NCBI GenBank assembly: GCA_029864945.1
Contig: JAOTSL010000068.1
Coordinates: 1 to 11,881 of the forward strand
DNA from: Gammaproteobacteria bacterium
Lineage (GTDB): Bacteria > Pseudomonadota > Gammaproteobacteria > S012-40
Reading direction: 5' to 3'
Length of the DNA stretch: 11,881 nt
Shown piece by piece: positions 1 to 8,069 of the stretch (positions are counted from its first letter, which is position 1; each line of letters begins with the position of its first letter). The notes beneath the pieces were generated by a model, which saw nothing but the letters and a program-made list of their open reading frames with translations, made no database searches and was not told the origin of the DNA. The translations under genes and the position numbers were made by a program.

Positions 1-807
1 TTGCTCCACGATGATTGCGCCCCCGAGAAAAAATGGAATTTTACTCGTGACTATTTCTGACACAGGTAACAGGAATGCTTCTTTGAAGGCGTGTTTCCAT
101 ACAGATGCACCTTTGGCACGTGCTGTACGTATGTATTCCTCTTCCATGACGCGAGAAACCTCTAGGCGGACATAACGTACTATTTCACTAATGAGTCCGC
201 TACCCAAACCGAGAACGACGACTGGTAACAAAAATTTTAATACTTGCGTTTCGCCCTCATCGCTAAAAGATGACGATAGTGGGAAGTAATCAAAGTAAAC
301 AGTCGATACGTAAACCGCGATATAACCCAGCCAAAATATGGGCAGTGACGATATCACATAAGCCAATAAGCTAATCGGTGCAGTAATTAGAATATTACGC
401 TGCAATGCACTGATCAATCCGATCGGAAATGCAATTAGCAACGTTAAACATATTGCAGTCAACGTGAGGTAAAGCGTATTAACCGTTACTTCAATAACAC
501 TCGGTAACACTTCTTTTCCTGTACGAATGGAGGACCCAAAATCCCCTTGAAGTATATTACCAAGCCATGAGGTATATTGCCCTATCCAGGTTTGAGAGAT
601 CCCCATAGACTCACGCAGCTCGGCGCTTGCGGCGCTATCTTGGTTACCCAAAAGCAAGGCAAAAGGATCGCCAGGTGAAAAGTAAATGATACTAAAAGAA
701 ACGATACTAACACCCAATAGCAAACTGAATGTTATCGCCATTTCTCTAAATAGAGTTGCTAGCATTGGCTGCAACCGGTAAACAGGAAAAAACTGTTTTA
801 AACTCAT
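1..807 (-). CDS. Peptide-type ABC transporter permease, DppB/OppB family (partial, runs off left edge)
   Basis: Inner-membrane permease subunit of a dipeptide/oligopeptide importer; only the first 269 codons lie in the window. Translating the minus strand from the ATG at 805-807 gives a membrane segment near residues 21-42 ending in the family signature IIYFSPGDPFALLLG. The periplasmic motif GDFGSSIRTGKEVLPSVIE and further hydrophobic helices follow. The cytoplasmic EAA loop (EEEYIRTARAKGASVWKHAF) contacts the ATPase, and LGGAIIVEQ is at the edge. An in-frame TAA at 826-828 excludes a longer start; the only ribosome-site candidate is a weak GGGAA. It lies 60 bp downstream of the substrate-binding protein gene with a hairpin between them. 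The second permease and the ATPases would be expected beyond the left edge. The family is clear; the substrate (peptide, nickel, other) is not. Confidence 0.93.
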   Translation of the reverse strand, partial: MSLKQFFPVYRLQPMLATLFREMAITFSLLLGVSIVSFSIIYFSPGDPFALLLGNQDSAASAELRESMGISQTWIGQYTSWLGNILQGDFGSSIRTGKEVLPSVIEVTVNTLYLTLTAICLTLLIAFPIGLISALQRNILITAPISLLAYVISSLPIFWLGYIAVYVSTVYFDYFPLSSSFSDEGETQVLKFLLPVVVLGLGSGLISEIVRYVRLEVSRVMEEEYIRTARAKGASVWKHAFKEAFLLPVSEIVTSKIPFFLGGAIIVEQ

Positions 808-833
808 AACATTCCCATTAGTAAATTAGGAAA

Positions 834-859
834 TAGCCAGTGGCATAAGCTACTGGCTA
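834..859 (-). promoter_or_regulatory. Intercistronic hairpin between binding-protein and permease genes
   Basis: An 11-bp inverted repeat: left arm TAGCCAGTGGC (834-844), loop ATAA (845-848), right arm GCTACTGGCTA (849-859), with one G-T wobble. In the minus-strand transcript it forms 8 nt after the stop codon of the substrate-binding protein gene and before the permease start. Only a short U-poor tail (UUUCC) follows, so it is a poor intrinsic terminator. By analogy with hairpins after malE-type genes, it may protect the upstream mRNA or attenuate read-through, giving more binding protein than permease. The structure is seen; the role is inferred. Confidence 0.65.
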
Positions 860-867
860 GCGATTAT

Positions 868-2463
868 TTACTTTTTAGACTTTAAGAACCAGTCATCCGC
901 ATAAGTAAAGAATTTGTAAGGGTGAATCTCAACCTTACGCAGATCTTTATGAAATGCTGAATAATTAGTTAAAGTCCATAGGAAGGTATAAGGTGCTTCA
1001 TCAGCCAGAAGCGCGTGCAACTTACGATAAATAGTACGACGTTTTACGTGATCCATCGTCAATTTACTTTCAACAATTAAACTATCAACCGTTGAATTTT
1101 TAAATCCGCCAAAGTTGTTCTTCCATGGGCCAGATTCACTCGAGTGAAACAGTGATGAAATATCCGCAGAATCATCAAATACCCAAGAGGCAAACATTAT
1201 GTCGAAATCGTGATTTTGAAATACCGCTTCTTTCCACGCCTGCCACTCAAGGAAATCCACTTTGATTCCCACATTTATTTTTTTAAGATAATTTTTAAAC
1301 GCTAAAACGACGCGTTTAACAGCTTCACTCTCTTTTGATATAGGTACACTTAATGTGAGATTTAACGGTTGCCCATCTTTTTCCATAAAGCCACTCGGCC
1401 CTTTAACAAAACCTGCCTCGTTCAATAATTTTTTAGCCTCACTTATATCATATGGCGTTACTTTAACCTTCAAATTATAAGCCCAGCTACCGGGTGCAAA
1501 TGGCCCAGATATAACCGTTCCCTGATCGTTAAAAAATGAACGTAACATTTCGTCTCGATTTATTGCCATTGTAAAAGCCTGTCTTACTCTTTTATCGGCC
1601 AATAATGGATTACGTGTGTTATAACCAAAAAATGAGTAGGAAAGTGCGTTATAAGGCTGAAGAATGAAACGCTTATCACCTTGCAGCTCGGGAATATGTC
1701 TAGGATTTACTAAAACGACCATATCAATTGCGTTAAAGGTTAAAGCCTGATTCATAATATTTTGGTCAGCAAATGATTTTGCGACAAAACGACCAATCTT
1801 TGGTTTACCTTTAAAGTACTTGTCATTCGCTTTTAAAACCACTTCACCATCGCTGCCAATTTTTTCTAGCATATATGGGCCTGTACCAATAGGGTTTTGT
1901 GCAAACTTATCATCTCTCGTAAGATAAACGGGATTAGACGGCCCATGTTTTGGTATTATTTTAAATGTGAATTTTCCAAGCGCATTTAATATGGGACGTT
2001 TAAGAAAAAACTTAACCGTATACTCGTTAATTTGCTTAACGTCTTCAATAAATTCATAACGTACTTTTAACGGTGTTATGGTTTTAGGATGCATCATTAT
2101 CTTATAGGTGAATACAACATCATCAGCGGTAAAAGGCTGCGCTTCCTGGCCTTCTTTTGGATGCCAGAAGACATCCTTACGCAGGTTGAAGGTATAAACT
2201 TTTCCATCGCCATCCACTTCCCAGCTCTCAGCAAGCTCGGGCACAATTTCCTGTTTTTTATCAATGCCGACCAGGCCATTAAATAACAACTCGGTCAAAC
2301 GCATCGAAATCATATCATTACTGGTAATCGGATCCAGCGTGGCAGCACGTCCATATTCGCCGTAGCTTAATACATTCCCTTTACTAGCATACGCCATATT
2401 GAAAAACTGCGTGCATAGTATGGCGACAATTACCATTGCACTAAATAATGTTTTCCGTTTCAT
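868..2463 (-). CDS. Peptide ABC transporter substrate-binding protein, family 5 (SBP_bac_5)
   Basis: Periplasmic binding protein that would deliver peptides or a related ligand to the adjacent permease. Its 531 residues are typical for the DppA/OppA family. Residues 1-26 are a Sec signal peptide with basic MKRK, a hydrophobic core and AYA before Ser27. The Cys at 17 is inside the core and not in a lipobox, so this is predicted to be soluble, not a lipoprotein. Family landmarks are LDPITSND near 43, ELAESWEVDGDGKVYTFNLR near 76-95, FTADDVVFTYKI near 111, IGTGPY near 192, and KRVRQAFTMAINRDEML at 291-307, the family signature. The start is supported by GAGAGAGG about 5 nt upstream. It is preceded by a TPR gene 33 bp away and followed by the permease gene. 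The ligand cannot be read from the sequence; a role linked to envelope or cell-wall peptides is inference from the operon. Confidence 0.95.
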   Translation of the reverse strand: MKRKTLFSAMVIVAILCTQFFNMAYASKGNVLSYGEYGRAATLDPITSNDMISMRLTELLFNGLVGIDKKQEIVPELAESWEVDGDGKVYTFNLRKDVFWHPKEGQEAQPFTADDVVFTYKIMMHPKTITPLKVRYEFIEDVKQINEYTVKFFLKRPILNALGKFTFKIIPKHGPSNPVYLTRDDKFAQNPIGTGPYMLEKIGSDGEVVLKANDKYFKGKPKIGRFVAKSFADQNIMNQALTFNAIDMVVLVNPRHIPELQGDKRFILQPYNALSYSFFGYNTRNPLLADKRVRQAFTMAINRDEMLRSFFNDQGTVISGPFAPGSWAYNLKVKVTPYDISEAKKLLNEAGFVKGPSGFMEKDGQPLNLTLSVPISKESEAVKRVVLAFKNYLKKINVGIKVDFLEWQAWKEAVFQNHDFDIMFASWVFDDSADISSLFHSSESGPWKNNFGGFKNSTVDSLIVESKLTMDHVKRRTIYRKLHALLADEAPYTFLWTLTNYSAFHKDLRKVEIHPYKFFTYADDWFLKSKK

Positions 2464-2496
2464 AAATACCTCTCTCCAGTTACATCGTTTAAAATA

Positions 2497-3150
2497 CTAA
2501 AATATTTTTACATCGCCAGCACTTTTTTGCTGCATAGAATATATACCTTGAACCGCTTCTTGTATTTGAATGACGACAGGAAAGTATCGACTCATTTCAA
2601 AATAGATTTCCAGGCTCTCGTTGTAGGCCTTCTTTTCCTGGTACGCTTCAGCAAGAGAAACAAGCAATAACGGGGCGTTCGCTGATATCTTGTTTTTGTT
2701 ACTTTTATCTCTCGCAAGTTCCAAATAAGTTAGCGCATCTCCCGCTTGTTTATTAGCTAATAAATAGCGACCGATAGCTGTGTTTAGTGGAATATATTTT
2801 TTACCACTACCTTTCAAAGATAATGTTTTCGCCGTGTCAATAACTTGATCACAATCAGCTCTTGTATAAACACACATACTAATGACTTCTGTAATAACAC
2901 GTAGCTCCGTCAGATTTTGGCTAGCAACTTCAGCCCAGCTATCTAAGGCCTGTTTTTTGTTGCCAGCAAGATAATCGTTCGCACTCACTCTAATAGGTAG
3001 GTACTTCTTAACATTCTCTGGAAGGTTGCTGTCTTTCGACAACTGCCCCAGTGTTATATCTCTTAACGCTTTATCAGCGAACACAATACTCGCGTTTACC
3101 AAATGAAACGCTGCAGTAGAACCAAGTTTGGCGTCGTTTGAAATTGACAA
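2497..3150 (-). CDS. C-terminal part of a frameshifted periplasmic TPR protein
   Basis: This reading frame continues the gene whose first part is 3074-3982. The only start available at its upper end is TTG (3148-3150), lying inside the upstream frame. The frame stays open further upstream, reading KAGKKHLLSIS before the TTG, so a true gene start here is unlikely. The product is helical with TPR-like units: ANDYLAGNKKQALDSWAEVA near residues 57-76, RYLLANKQAGDALTYLELARD near 128-148, and LLLVSLAEAYQEKKAYNESLEIYFEMSRYFP near 161-191. It ends 33 bp before the substrate-binding protein gene. Removing one base near 3150-3194 would fuse both parts into a 494-residue exported TPR protein. Whether the shift is a mutation, a sequencing error or recoding cannot be decided from the sequence alone. 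Confidence 0.75.
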   Translation of the reverse strand: MSISNDAKLGSTAAFHLVNASIVFADKALRDITLGQLSKDSNLPENVKKYLPIRVSANDYLAGNKKQALDSWAEVASQNLTELRVITEVISMCVYTRADCDQVIDTAKTLSLKGSGKKYIPLNTAIGRYLLANKQAGDALTYLELARDKSNKNKISANAPLLLVSLAEAYQEKKAYNESLEIYFEMSRYFPVVIQIQEAVQGIYSMQQKSAGDVKIF

Positions 3151-3982
3151 CAGATGCTTCTTTCCCGCTTTCGTAAGTAGCAGAAATATTTTTTAATAAT
3201 GAATTATTGTAGAAATATATCTGTTTACCATCTTTCGTCACTTCCTGAAAAGAGGCGTGATCAATCACATCTGACAATGCAATTTCAATCGCTTTGTCGT
3301 ACTCACTATTTTCATTCAACAAATACAACATATTTGATGTCAAATGTGAGGCCACATTTTCACTACCAGCTACAATTTTTTTATATTCATCGTACAGGGA
3401 ATTAACATCGAACTTTGGTTTCATACCAGCCATTATTTTATTTGAATAAAGGCTTGCCCTCACCTCTAACGACTTTCCTTTTATCTTATTAAAAATATTT
3501 TTTGCTTTTGTTTTTTTTGAAGTTTTATAATAGGCTAAGGCTAACTCTACGCGTGCAATATCACGCAACTCACGATCTATTTTTTTTATTTTCAAAAAAT
3601 GTTCAAAATACTTAATAGCTCCCTTGTAATCCCCTTTATCTAAAAGTGTTTCAGCAAAAAACAAACTTGCGTATCGACTAACCTTCTGGCCCTTTACTTT
3701 TTTTGTAAGTTCTTTTAAATAAACCAACGACGATGATAGTGATGATTTGTAGAGACTATTGTGTAATTCCGCATTTTTTAGCAGAATGATGCCCATGTAA
3801 AAATTTCCAGCGACGGCTTCTTTTTCAGGCAATTTGCTTAAAGCTGGTTTCAGCATACGAAGTGCACTCTGGTAATCCCGCTTATCATGCGCCTTCATTG
3901 CCTTGGACACTATTTTTGAACCAGCCATCGCCGCACTGGTTGACAGCATTAACACCAGTATTATAATGATTCTTTTTTTCAT
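3074..3982 (-). CDS. N-terminal part of a frameshifted periplasmic TPR protein
   Basis: Exported helical-repeat protein, presumably a periplasmic scaffold. Residues 1-20 are a signal peptide (MKKR, hydrophobic core, AMA before Gly21). TPR-like helices follow: AMKAHDKRDYQSALRMLKPAL near 28-48, LFFAETLLDKGDYKGAIKYFEHFL near 107-130, and ARVELALAYYKTSKKTKAKNIF near 142-163. The start ATG is preceded by AGAAGG with a 6-nt spacer. The last 30 or so residues, from about YESGKEAS onward, are Cys- and Arg-rich and unlike the rest; they look like out-of-frame translation. The other frame at the same place carries the natural continuation (2497-3150), overlapping by 77 bp. It lies 28 bp after the propeller gene. 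The partner or ligand is unknown; TPR assignment rests on repeat pattern only. Confidence 0.8.
   Translation of the reverse strand: MKKRIIIILVLMLSTSAAMAGSKIVSKAMKAHDKRDYQSALRMLKPALSKLPEKEAVAGNFYMGIILLKNAELHNSLYKSSLSSSLVYLKELTKKVKGQKVSRYASLFFAETLLDKGDYKGAIKYFEHFLKIKKIDRELRDIARVELALAYYKTSKKTKAKNIFNKIKGKSLEVRASLYSNKIMAGMKPKFDVNSLYDEYKKIVAGSENVASHLTSNMLYLLNENSEYDKAIEIALSDVIDHASFQEVTKDGKQIYFYNNSLLKNISATYESGKEASVVNFKRRQTWFYCSVSFGKREYCVR
3150..3194 (-). other. Probable +1 frameshift junction in the TPR gene
   Basis: The interval 2497-3982 is 1486 nt, one more than a multiple of three. The upstream frame is sound to about 3190. In the downstream frame a TAA (3193-3195) blocks reading any earlier. 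The change of frame must therefore fall below that TAA and above the TGA at 3074-3076, and composition favours 3150-3194. The A6 run in the mRNA sense (T6 at 3189-3194) is the likeliest place for a one-base indel; removing one A there restores a continuous frame. Confidence 0.65.
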
Positions 3983-4009
3983 AATTAGCCTTCTGCTATT
4001 AGCAAAAAC

Positions 4010-4030
4010 ATTACTTATTACTTATTACTT
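4010..4030. repeat. Three perfect tandem copies of ATTACTT at the end of the propeller gene
   Basis: Positions 4010-4016, 4017-4023 and 4024-4030 are identical 7-mers. On the coding strand they read as AAGTAAT units that encode the last residues and stop of the propeller protein. The 7-bp unit contains TAA, so each copy places a stop in a different frame. Confidence 0.85.
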
Positions 4031-5366
4031 TTCTATTAGTGCCTGGTAGTTTAGTCACAAACATTTGGTCCCACTGATTCACCTGTGAACGAAATGCAAT
4101 TATCCCTTCGGCAGAACAGCTCACATCATGATTTATCTTTGTATCAGTCACAATTCGTTTAGAAACTTTATCGTTGATATTAACCAAGTGAATAGGATTG
4201 TAACGCTTTCGATTTTTTTGTACGTAGACGATGTTCTCACTATCAGGCATCCATGCTGGCCCCTTATCTACATCTGGAATAACATCAGTCGCAACTATTA
4301 AAGGGATTATATCTTCTGCAGTTTTCAGCTCATGAGAGTCTGCATCTACAATGGCAATCGCCCAGACTTTGGAATCATTCTGTTCGTTATAATTTGTATA
4401 AAATGCGATTTTACTGCCATCGGGTGACCAGATCGGGCGAAGATCATCATACTTCCATGAAATCAGTGAACGATGAGTAATATTTTTCGTTTCACCTTCA
4501 AGGTTTTCATAAATAATCACGTTATGATTCTCATTGCTACCAAGGGTTACAGCTAGCCTGTCGCCATGGGGTGACCATTGCGGGTATAAAAAAGCCAGTG
4601 GATCATCACTTATTTGCGAAATTATTTTTGAGGCAGTGTCATATAAGTACACATTTGCATTGCCGCTTCGACCTGATATAAACGCGATGCTATTACCTGT
4701 TGGGGACCAATCTGCGTGACCGTCTTTTTCATCATGCGTTGTTAGTCTTGTGGAAATTTCATTACCAACAGACCCAAGATATAGATCGTAATTGCTATCA
4801 TCTCCATTACTCATAAAAATAAATTGGCTATTATCTGGAGACCAGCTTAGTCCTGCGTTGTAACTGCTATTGTTCGAAAACTCAGGTAGCAAAAGATCGA
4901 GACCGAGGTCATCTGGTTCTTTGGATTTATATTTCACCGTTTGTAAAATATTTCCGATTTTATCTGCAATGATAATTTCTTTACTTTGCGCATTGTGTCG
5001 CTCAAACCCCAGGTTCTGACCATCACTAGTCCAGGTAGGATTTGAATTATTGAACCCAATATCCATTAATCCTAGTGGGTTAACAAACTCTGGCGTAATA
5101 ACCGGGTCACTTAGCCTCTCAATATGCGCAAGTATTATGTCTAGTTCGCTTTTAAGTAAAGTTATTCGTTCTTTTGCGGTATTAGCATCGAGTAAATTAT
5201 TATCCAATCCATTTAACATGGCCTGAATTGCACTGATACGCGCCTCAGTACTGTTTTTTTGAGCTGTCAGCGGGTCAACTTCCCCACTTTCCTGTTCAGC
5301 ACTCATTGCCTGCCCTAGAGAAAAGGGCAGACCGAGCACCAGCACCATTAGTATTGATATTTTCAT
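4011..5366 (-). CDS. Exported TolB-like six-repeat beta-propeller protein (PD40 repeats)
   Basis: Periplasmic propeller of the TolB/WD40-like PD40 type, usually a protein-interaction platform. Residues 1 to about 22 form a signal peptide (MKISILMVLVLGLPFSLGQA). A helical stretch with heptad-like spacing follows at about 35-86 and may be a coiled coil. Six PD40 signatures are visible: TWTSDGQNLGF (111), LSWSPDNSQFIF (173), ADWSPTGNSIAFISG (218), PQWSPHGDRLAV (262), PIWSPDGSKIAFYTN (311) and PAWMPDSENIVYV (370). This matches a six-bladed propeller; the last is degenerate (WMPD for WSPD). It differs from true TolB, which has an N-terminal anticodon-binding-like domain and sits beside pal and tolA. 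The start has only a weak AAGAG upstream. It is 27 bp after the large lipoprotein gene and 28 bp before the TPR gene, so probably co-expressed as a partner of both. The function is unassigned. Confidence 0.88.
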   Translation of the reverse strand: MKISILMVLVLGLPFSLGQAMSAEQESGEVDPLTAQKNSTEARISAIQAMLNGLDNNLLDANTAKERITLLKSELDIILAHIERLSDPVITPEFVNPLGLMDIGFNNSNPTWTSDGQNLGFERHNAQSKEIIIADKIGNILQTVKYKSKEPDDLGLDLLLPEFSNNSSYNAGLSWSPDNSQFIFMSNGDDSNYDLYLGSVGNEISTRLTTHDEKDGHADWSPTGNSIAFISGRSGNANVYLYDTASKIISQISDDPLAFLYPQWSPHGDRLAVTLGSNENHNVIIYENLEGETKNITHRSLISWKYDDLRPIWSPDGSKIAFYTNYNEQNDSKVWAIAIVDADSHELKTAEDIIPLIVATDVIPDVDKGPAWMPDSENIVYVQKNRKRYNPIHLVNINDKVSKRIVTDTKINHDVSCSAEGIIAFRSQVNQWDQMFVTKLPGTNRKVISNK

Positions 5367-5393
5367 CTTTACTCTTTTTTATAGTTGACTAGT

Positions 5394-7955
5394 CTATTTT
5401 TTGAGTTGCTCCACGAATTTTTCTGCAGAATCTCGACTCACCAGATACTCTGCATTATCTTCTAACTTTGCTGGATAGAAATCGAGATAATCACGCCAGG
5501 CTAACTCGGCCTTGTTAAGCAGAGACGCCTTATTCGATAACTGATAAAGTTTGTGATATGACAACGCTATATAATAGTAGGTGTCATGAATGGCTTCATC
5601 GTAATATTCGTTAGGGAAAAAACGGCTGTTTTCTTTAGCCTTTTCTAATGATTTGATAGATTTTACAAAAAATTGGGCAGCAGACCTTTTATCGCTATGC
5701 ATTACCGCACTCGCTTTTTCATGATAAGCATGACCAAGATTGGTATAGGTAATCGCAAATTGTTTGTAAATGAGTGCTTTTATTTCTGGAATTGCCACAA
5801 CTAATTCAAATTCCTTAATCGCGGCATCCACATTTTGTTTTTTATCTAAATACAGTTGAGCCAAACTATGATGAGCTTCAGCATAATCTGGGTGATCTTT
5901 GTCTGCTTTACTGAACATTGAAATTGCTTCATCGACACGACCAGCATCAGCTGCTTTTTCCCCCATATTCAGGTAGTTTTTGTCGAATTCAATTGACTCC
6001 TCTCCAGTCCAGTCAACTTCATCTGTTGAAAACTCCATAACCTCTTCCCAATCCCGCCAGTCACCACCAGCGGAAATGCGCACAGTATGGAAACCGGTAG
6101 AAACTGGTTTTCCATCTATCATTGGCGTACGTCCTATGTTTTCATCATCAATAAAAACGGATGCATTACTTGGGGTAGATTCAACTTTAAGCGTAGAATA
6201 GTAGGATTCCAGCATGAACTCCTTGAGTTCAGCATTTTTATTCACTTCTAGCTCACCAACGATTTGTGAGAAACCATGACGATAAAGTGAAATATCATAC
6301 TCTTTCTTTAACGCAACAGAAATTTTAGCCTTTCCGTTTTTGTCGGTGGCTCCCATCCATTTTTCATCAAGATATATATTCACCCCTTGAAGTTTCTGAA
6401 TACTGCCTCGAATTTCACTTTTTGCTGAGATGGTGACAAATTTCGTATTCTTAGCATCAAACGGATCCTGTCGAATCAGTTTCGCACCAACAGCGAGGCT
6501 AGCTTTATCTTCAAGACCTTGTATTTTTGCTATTGAATACTCGTCATCAGTGTCGTCAATTACAACAGTTCCCACCTCTTTATAAGAAGTTAGCTTTCCT
6601 TCCTTATCAAAAGCTGGATTTAAAGCAAGAAACTGATTATTACTTTCGATTGTGGATATATCATCACCAAGATTAACTTTATACTCCTTTCCATTTTGCT
6701 TAATTACTCGACCAATAATAGGATAGTTTTCGCCTACTTTTATGGCTATTTCTTTTGCTGCACGATCAATTTTACCCGCATTTTTGGCGGTTACAATCTG
6801 ACTAAAACCCTGGGTACCATCAGCTGAGTGAAACTTCGCTTCTACTATAAATCTTCCCTTTAAATCTTTTGTAACACTACCAAACACAATCACATCAATT
6901 TCTTTATACAGGTCTGTTTTTTTCCATCCATTTTCTTTTGCTTTTTCTGGAGACAATTTTGACTTTTTGAACAAATCAGCTAGCAATTCTGTGTCTACAA
7001 TTTTTATACCTTTAATATTTTTTAAACGTTTTTCTATAGCTACTTGAAAACGGTTAGGAATGCTGCCGATATCTTCACCTGCAGTATTACTAATAAAGCG
7101 GAACATTCCTACACGCAACGGCTCTTGTTTTTGTGGGTAGAAAAAACGTTTTATTTTAACGTTGCCGGATAGGTTAATTTGCTTTTCCCATGACTCAGGT
7201 AAATATCCATTAGCAACCAATCTTAACTGGCCTTTTTTCCCCTTAAGGCCACGACGATCTATACGAAAATTACCATTTTTATTTGTTTTTCCCAGTAATT
7301 TTTTCCCAAGATAAACATGAATTTTGGGCAGATCTACTGATTCATTGTATTTTTCGGTCATGGTGGAAACACGAAGCAACAATTGTTGTCGAATAGATGC
7401 TTCAATCACATCACCAGGCACTATTACTAATTTTTTGTTCCAGCTTTCATGACCATATTTTGTAGCTTTAATACGTACTTTCGTATCATTCACCGCAGGA
7501 AGGTTATATACCAGCAATCCCTTTTCATCTGTCTTTCCTAGGTTATCTTTGCCGAATCTAATTTTTGCACCTTTAACGGCATTTTTTCCATCAACTACCT
7601 TGAATGTAACAAAAGCCACACCTGTTAAACCTGCTGATAGTGAAAATGAGTCACCGGATTCAGCATTAAATGTAAGTTGCTTTTCCCAGGCTTCAAGCTT
7701 GTAGCCATGGATTTTCTTATTAATTTTTAAGTTAATTGGTGTTTCGTATTTACGCATAATCATGGTCTTAAAATTACCTTGATCATCAGTACGACCCGCT
7801 TCAGTTTCATCAATATACACAGTCGCATCGATTAGAGCCTGACCGTTGAAAGTAGTATTAATAGCAATATTGACTTCACGTGGCTTTTCGCTGCAAGCAC
7901 TAAGCATAATGAGTAGCAACATAATAAAAAACGGATAAAATGATCGAGCAAACAT
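5394..7955 (-). CDS. Large modular lipoprotein: Ig-like repeats, CsgG/FlgO-like domain, PEGA domain, TPR tail
   Basis: An 853-residue lipoprotein. The signal peptide ends in lipobox LSAC with Cys21; Ser22 at +2 predicts the outer membrane. Three carboxypeptidase-regulatory-like repeats (about 27-100, 112-188, 190-265) each carry G-[RK]-T-[DN]-x-x-G (54, 140, 222) and a [GK]-Y-x-x-E-x-W-x-K motif (84, 166, 250). Residues 278-410 resemble the nucleotide-fold-like domain of CsgG/FlgO lipoproteins (LRVGMFRF, a KRLKNIKGIKIVD stretch, DVIVFGSVTKD). About 411-495 resembles an FlgT C-terminal-like beta domain (IIGRVIKQNGKEYKVNLGDD). A fourth, degenerate Ig-like unit is at 505-580. A PEGA domain follows at 586-645 (STLKVESTPSNASVFIDDENIGRTP). 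TPR-like helices fill 657-850. The start has GGGAG 7 nt upstream. Domain calls are by pattern, and the CsgG/FlgO link is the least certain. It is probably the structural hub of this operon. Confidence 0.9.
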   Translation of the reverse strand: MFARSFYPFFIMLLLIMLSACSEKPREVNIAINTTFNGQALIDATVYIDETEAGRTDDQGNFKTMIMRKYETPINLKINKKIHGYKLEAWEKQLTFNAESGDSFSLSAGLTGVAFVTFKVVDGKNAVKGAKIRFGKDNLGKTDEKGLLVYNLPAVNDTKVRIKATKYGHESWNKKLVIVPGDVIEASIRQQLLLRVSTMTEKYNESVDLPKIHVYLGKKLLGKTNKNGNFRIDRRGLKGKKGQLRLVANGYLPESWEKQINLSGNVKIKRFFYPQKQEPLRVGMFRFISNTAGEDIGSIPNRFQVAIEKRLKNIKGIKIVDTELLADLFKKSKLSPEKAKENGWKKTDLYKEIDVIVFGSVTKDLKGRFIVEAKFHSADGTQGFSQIVTAKNAGKIDRAAKEIAIKVGENYPIIGRVIKQNGKEYKVNLGDDISTIESNNQFLALNPAFDKEGKLTSYKEVGTVVIDDTDDEYSIAKIQGLEDKASLAVGAKLIRQDPFDAKNTKFVTISAKSEIRGSIQKLQGVNIYLDEKWMGATDKNGKAKISVALKKEYDISLYRHGFSQIVGELEVNKNAELKEFMLESYYSTLKVESTPSNASVFIDDENIGRTPMIDGKPVSTGFHTVRISAGGDWRDWEEVMEFSTDEVDWTGEESIEFDKNYLNMGEKAADAGRVDEAISMFSKADKDHPDYAEAHHSLAQLYLDKKQNVDAAIKEFELVVAIPEIKALIYKQFAITYTNLGHAYHEKASAVMHSDKRSAAQFFVKSIKSLEKAKENSRFFPNEYYDEAIHDTYYYIALSYHKLYQLSNKASLLNKAELAWRDYLDFYPAKLEDNAEYLVSRDSAEKFVEQLKK

Positions 7956-8041
7956 ATTAAGGCTCCCTAATTTGCGTGTTTCTTCGTTAAATTTATATTT
8001 ATAAGAATGTATATTTTTGTGAACTTATAGCTCTGTGAGAG

Positions 8042-8069
8042 CCCAAGCATGAAAAATCACATACTTGGG
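8042..8069 (-). promoter_or_regulatory. Hairpin spanning the stop codon of the small lipoprotein gene
   Basis: Arms CCCAAGCATG (8042-8051) and CATACTTGGG (8060-8069) pair with one G-T wobble around an 8-nt loop. The TGA stop (8057-8059) sits inside the loop. Just downstream in the transcript is a second small stem, GCTCT-CAC-AGAGC. There is no U-run, so it is not a standard terminator. It may lower transcription or translation between the two lipoprotein genes, which are separated by the largest gap (100 bp) in the operon. Confidence 0.45.

Noticed and set aside
2089..2286. 65-codon plus-strand ORF inside the substrate-binding protein gene
   Set aside because: Antisense shadow of a clearly coding frame with full family similarity.
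3187..3197. A-AAA-AAT slippery heptamer suggesting programmed -1 frameshifting in the TPR gene
   Set aside because: The downstream coding frame is +1 relative to the upstream one, so a -1 slip would not join them; an indel is simpler.
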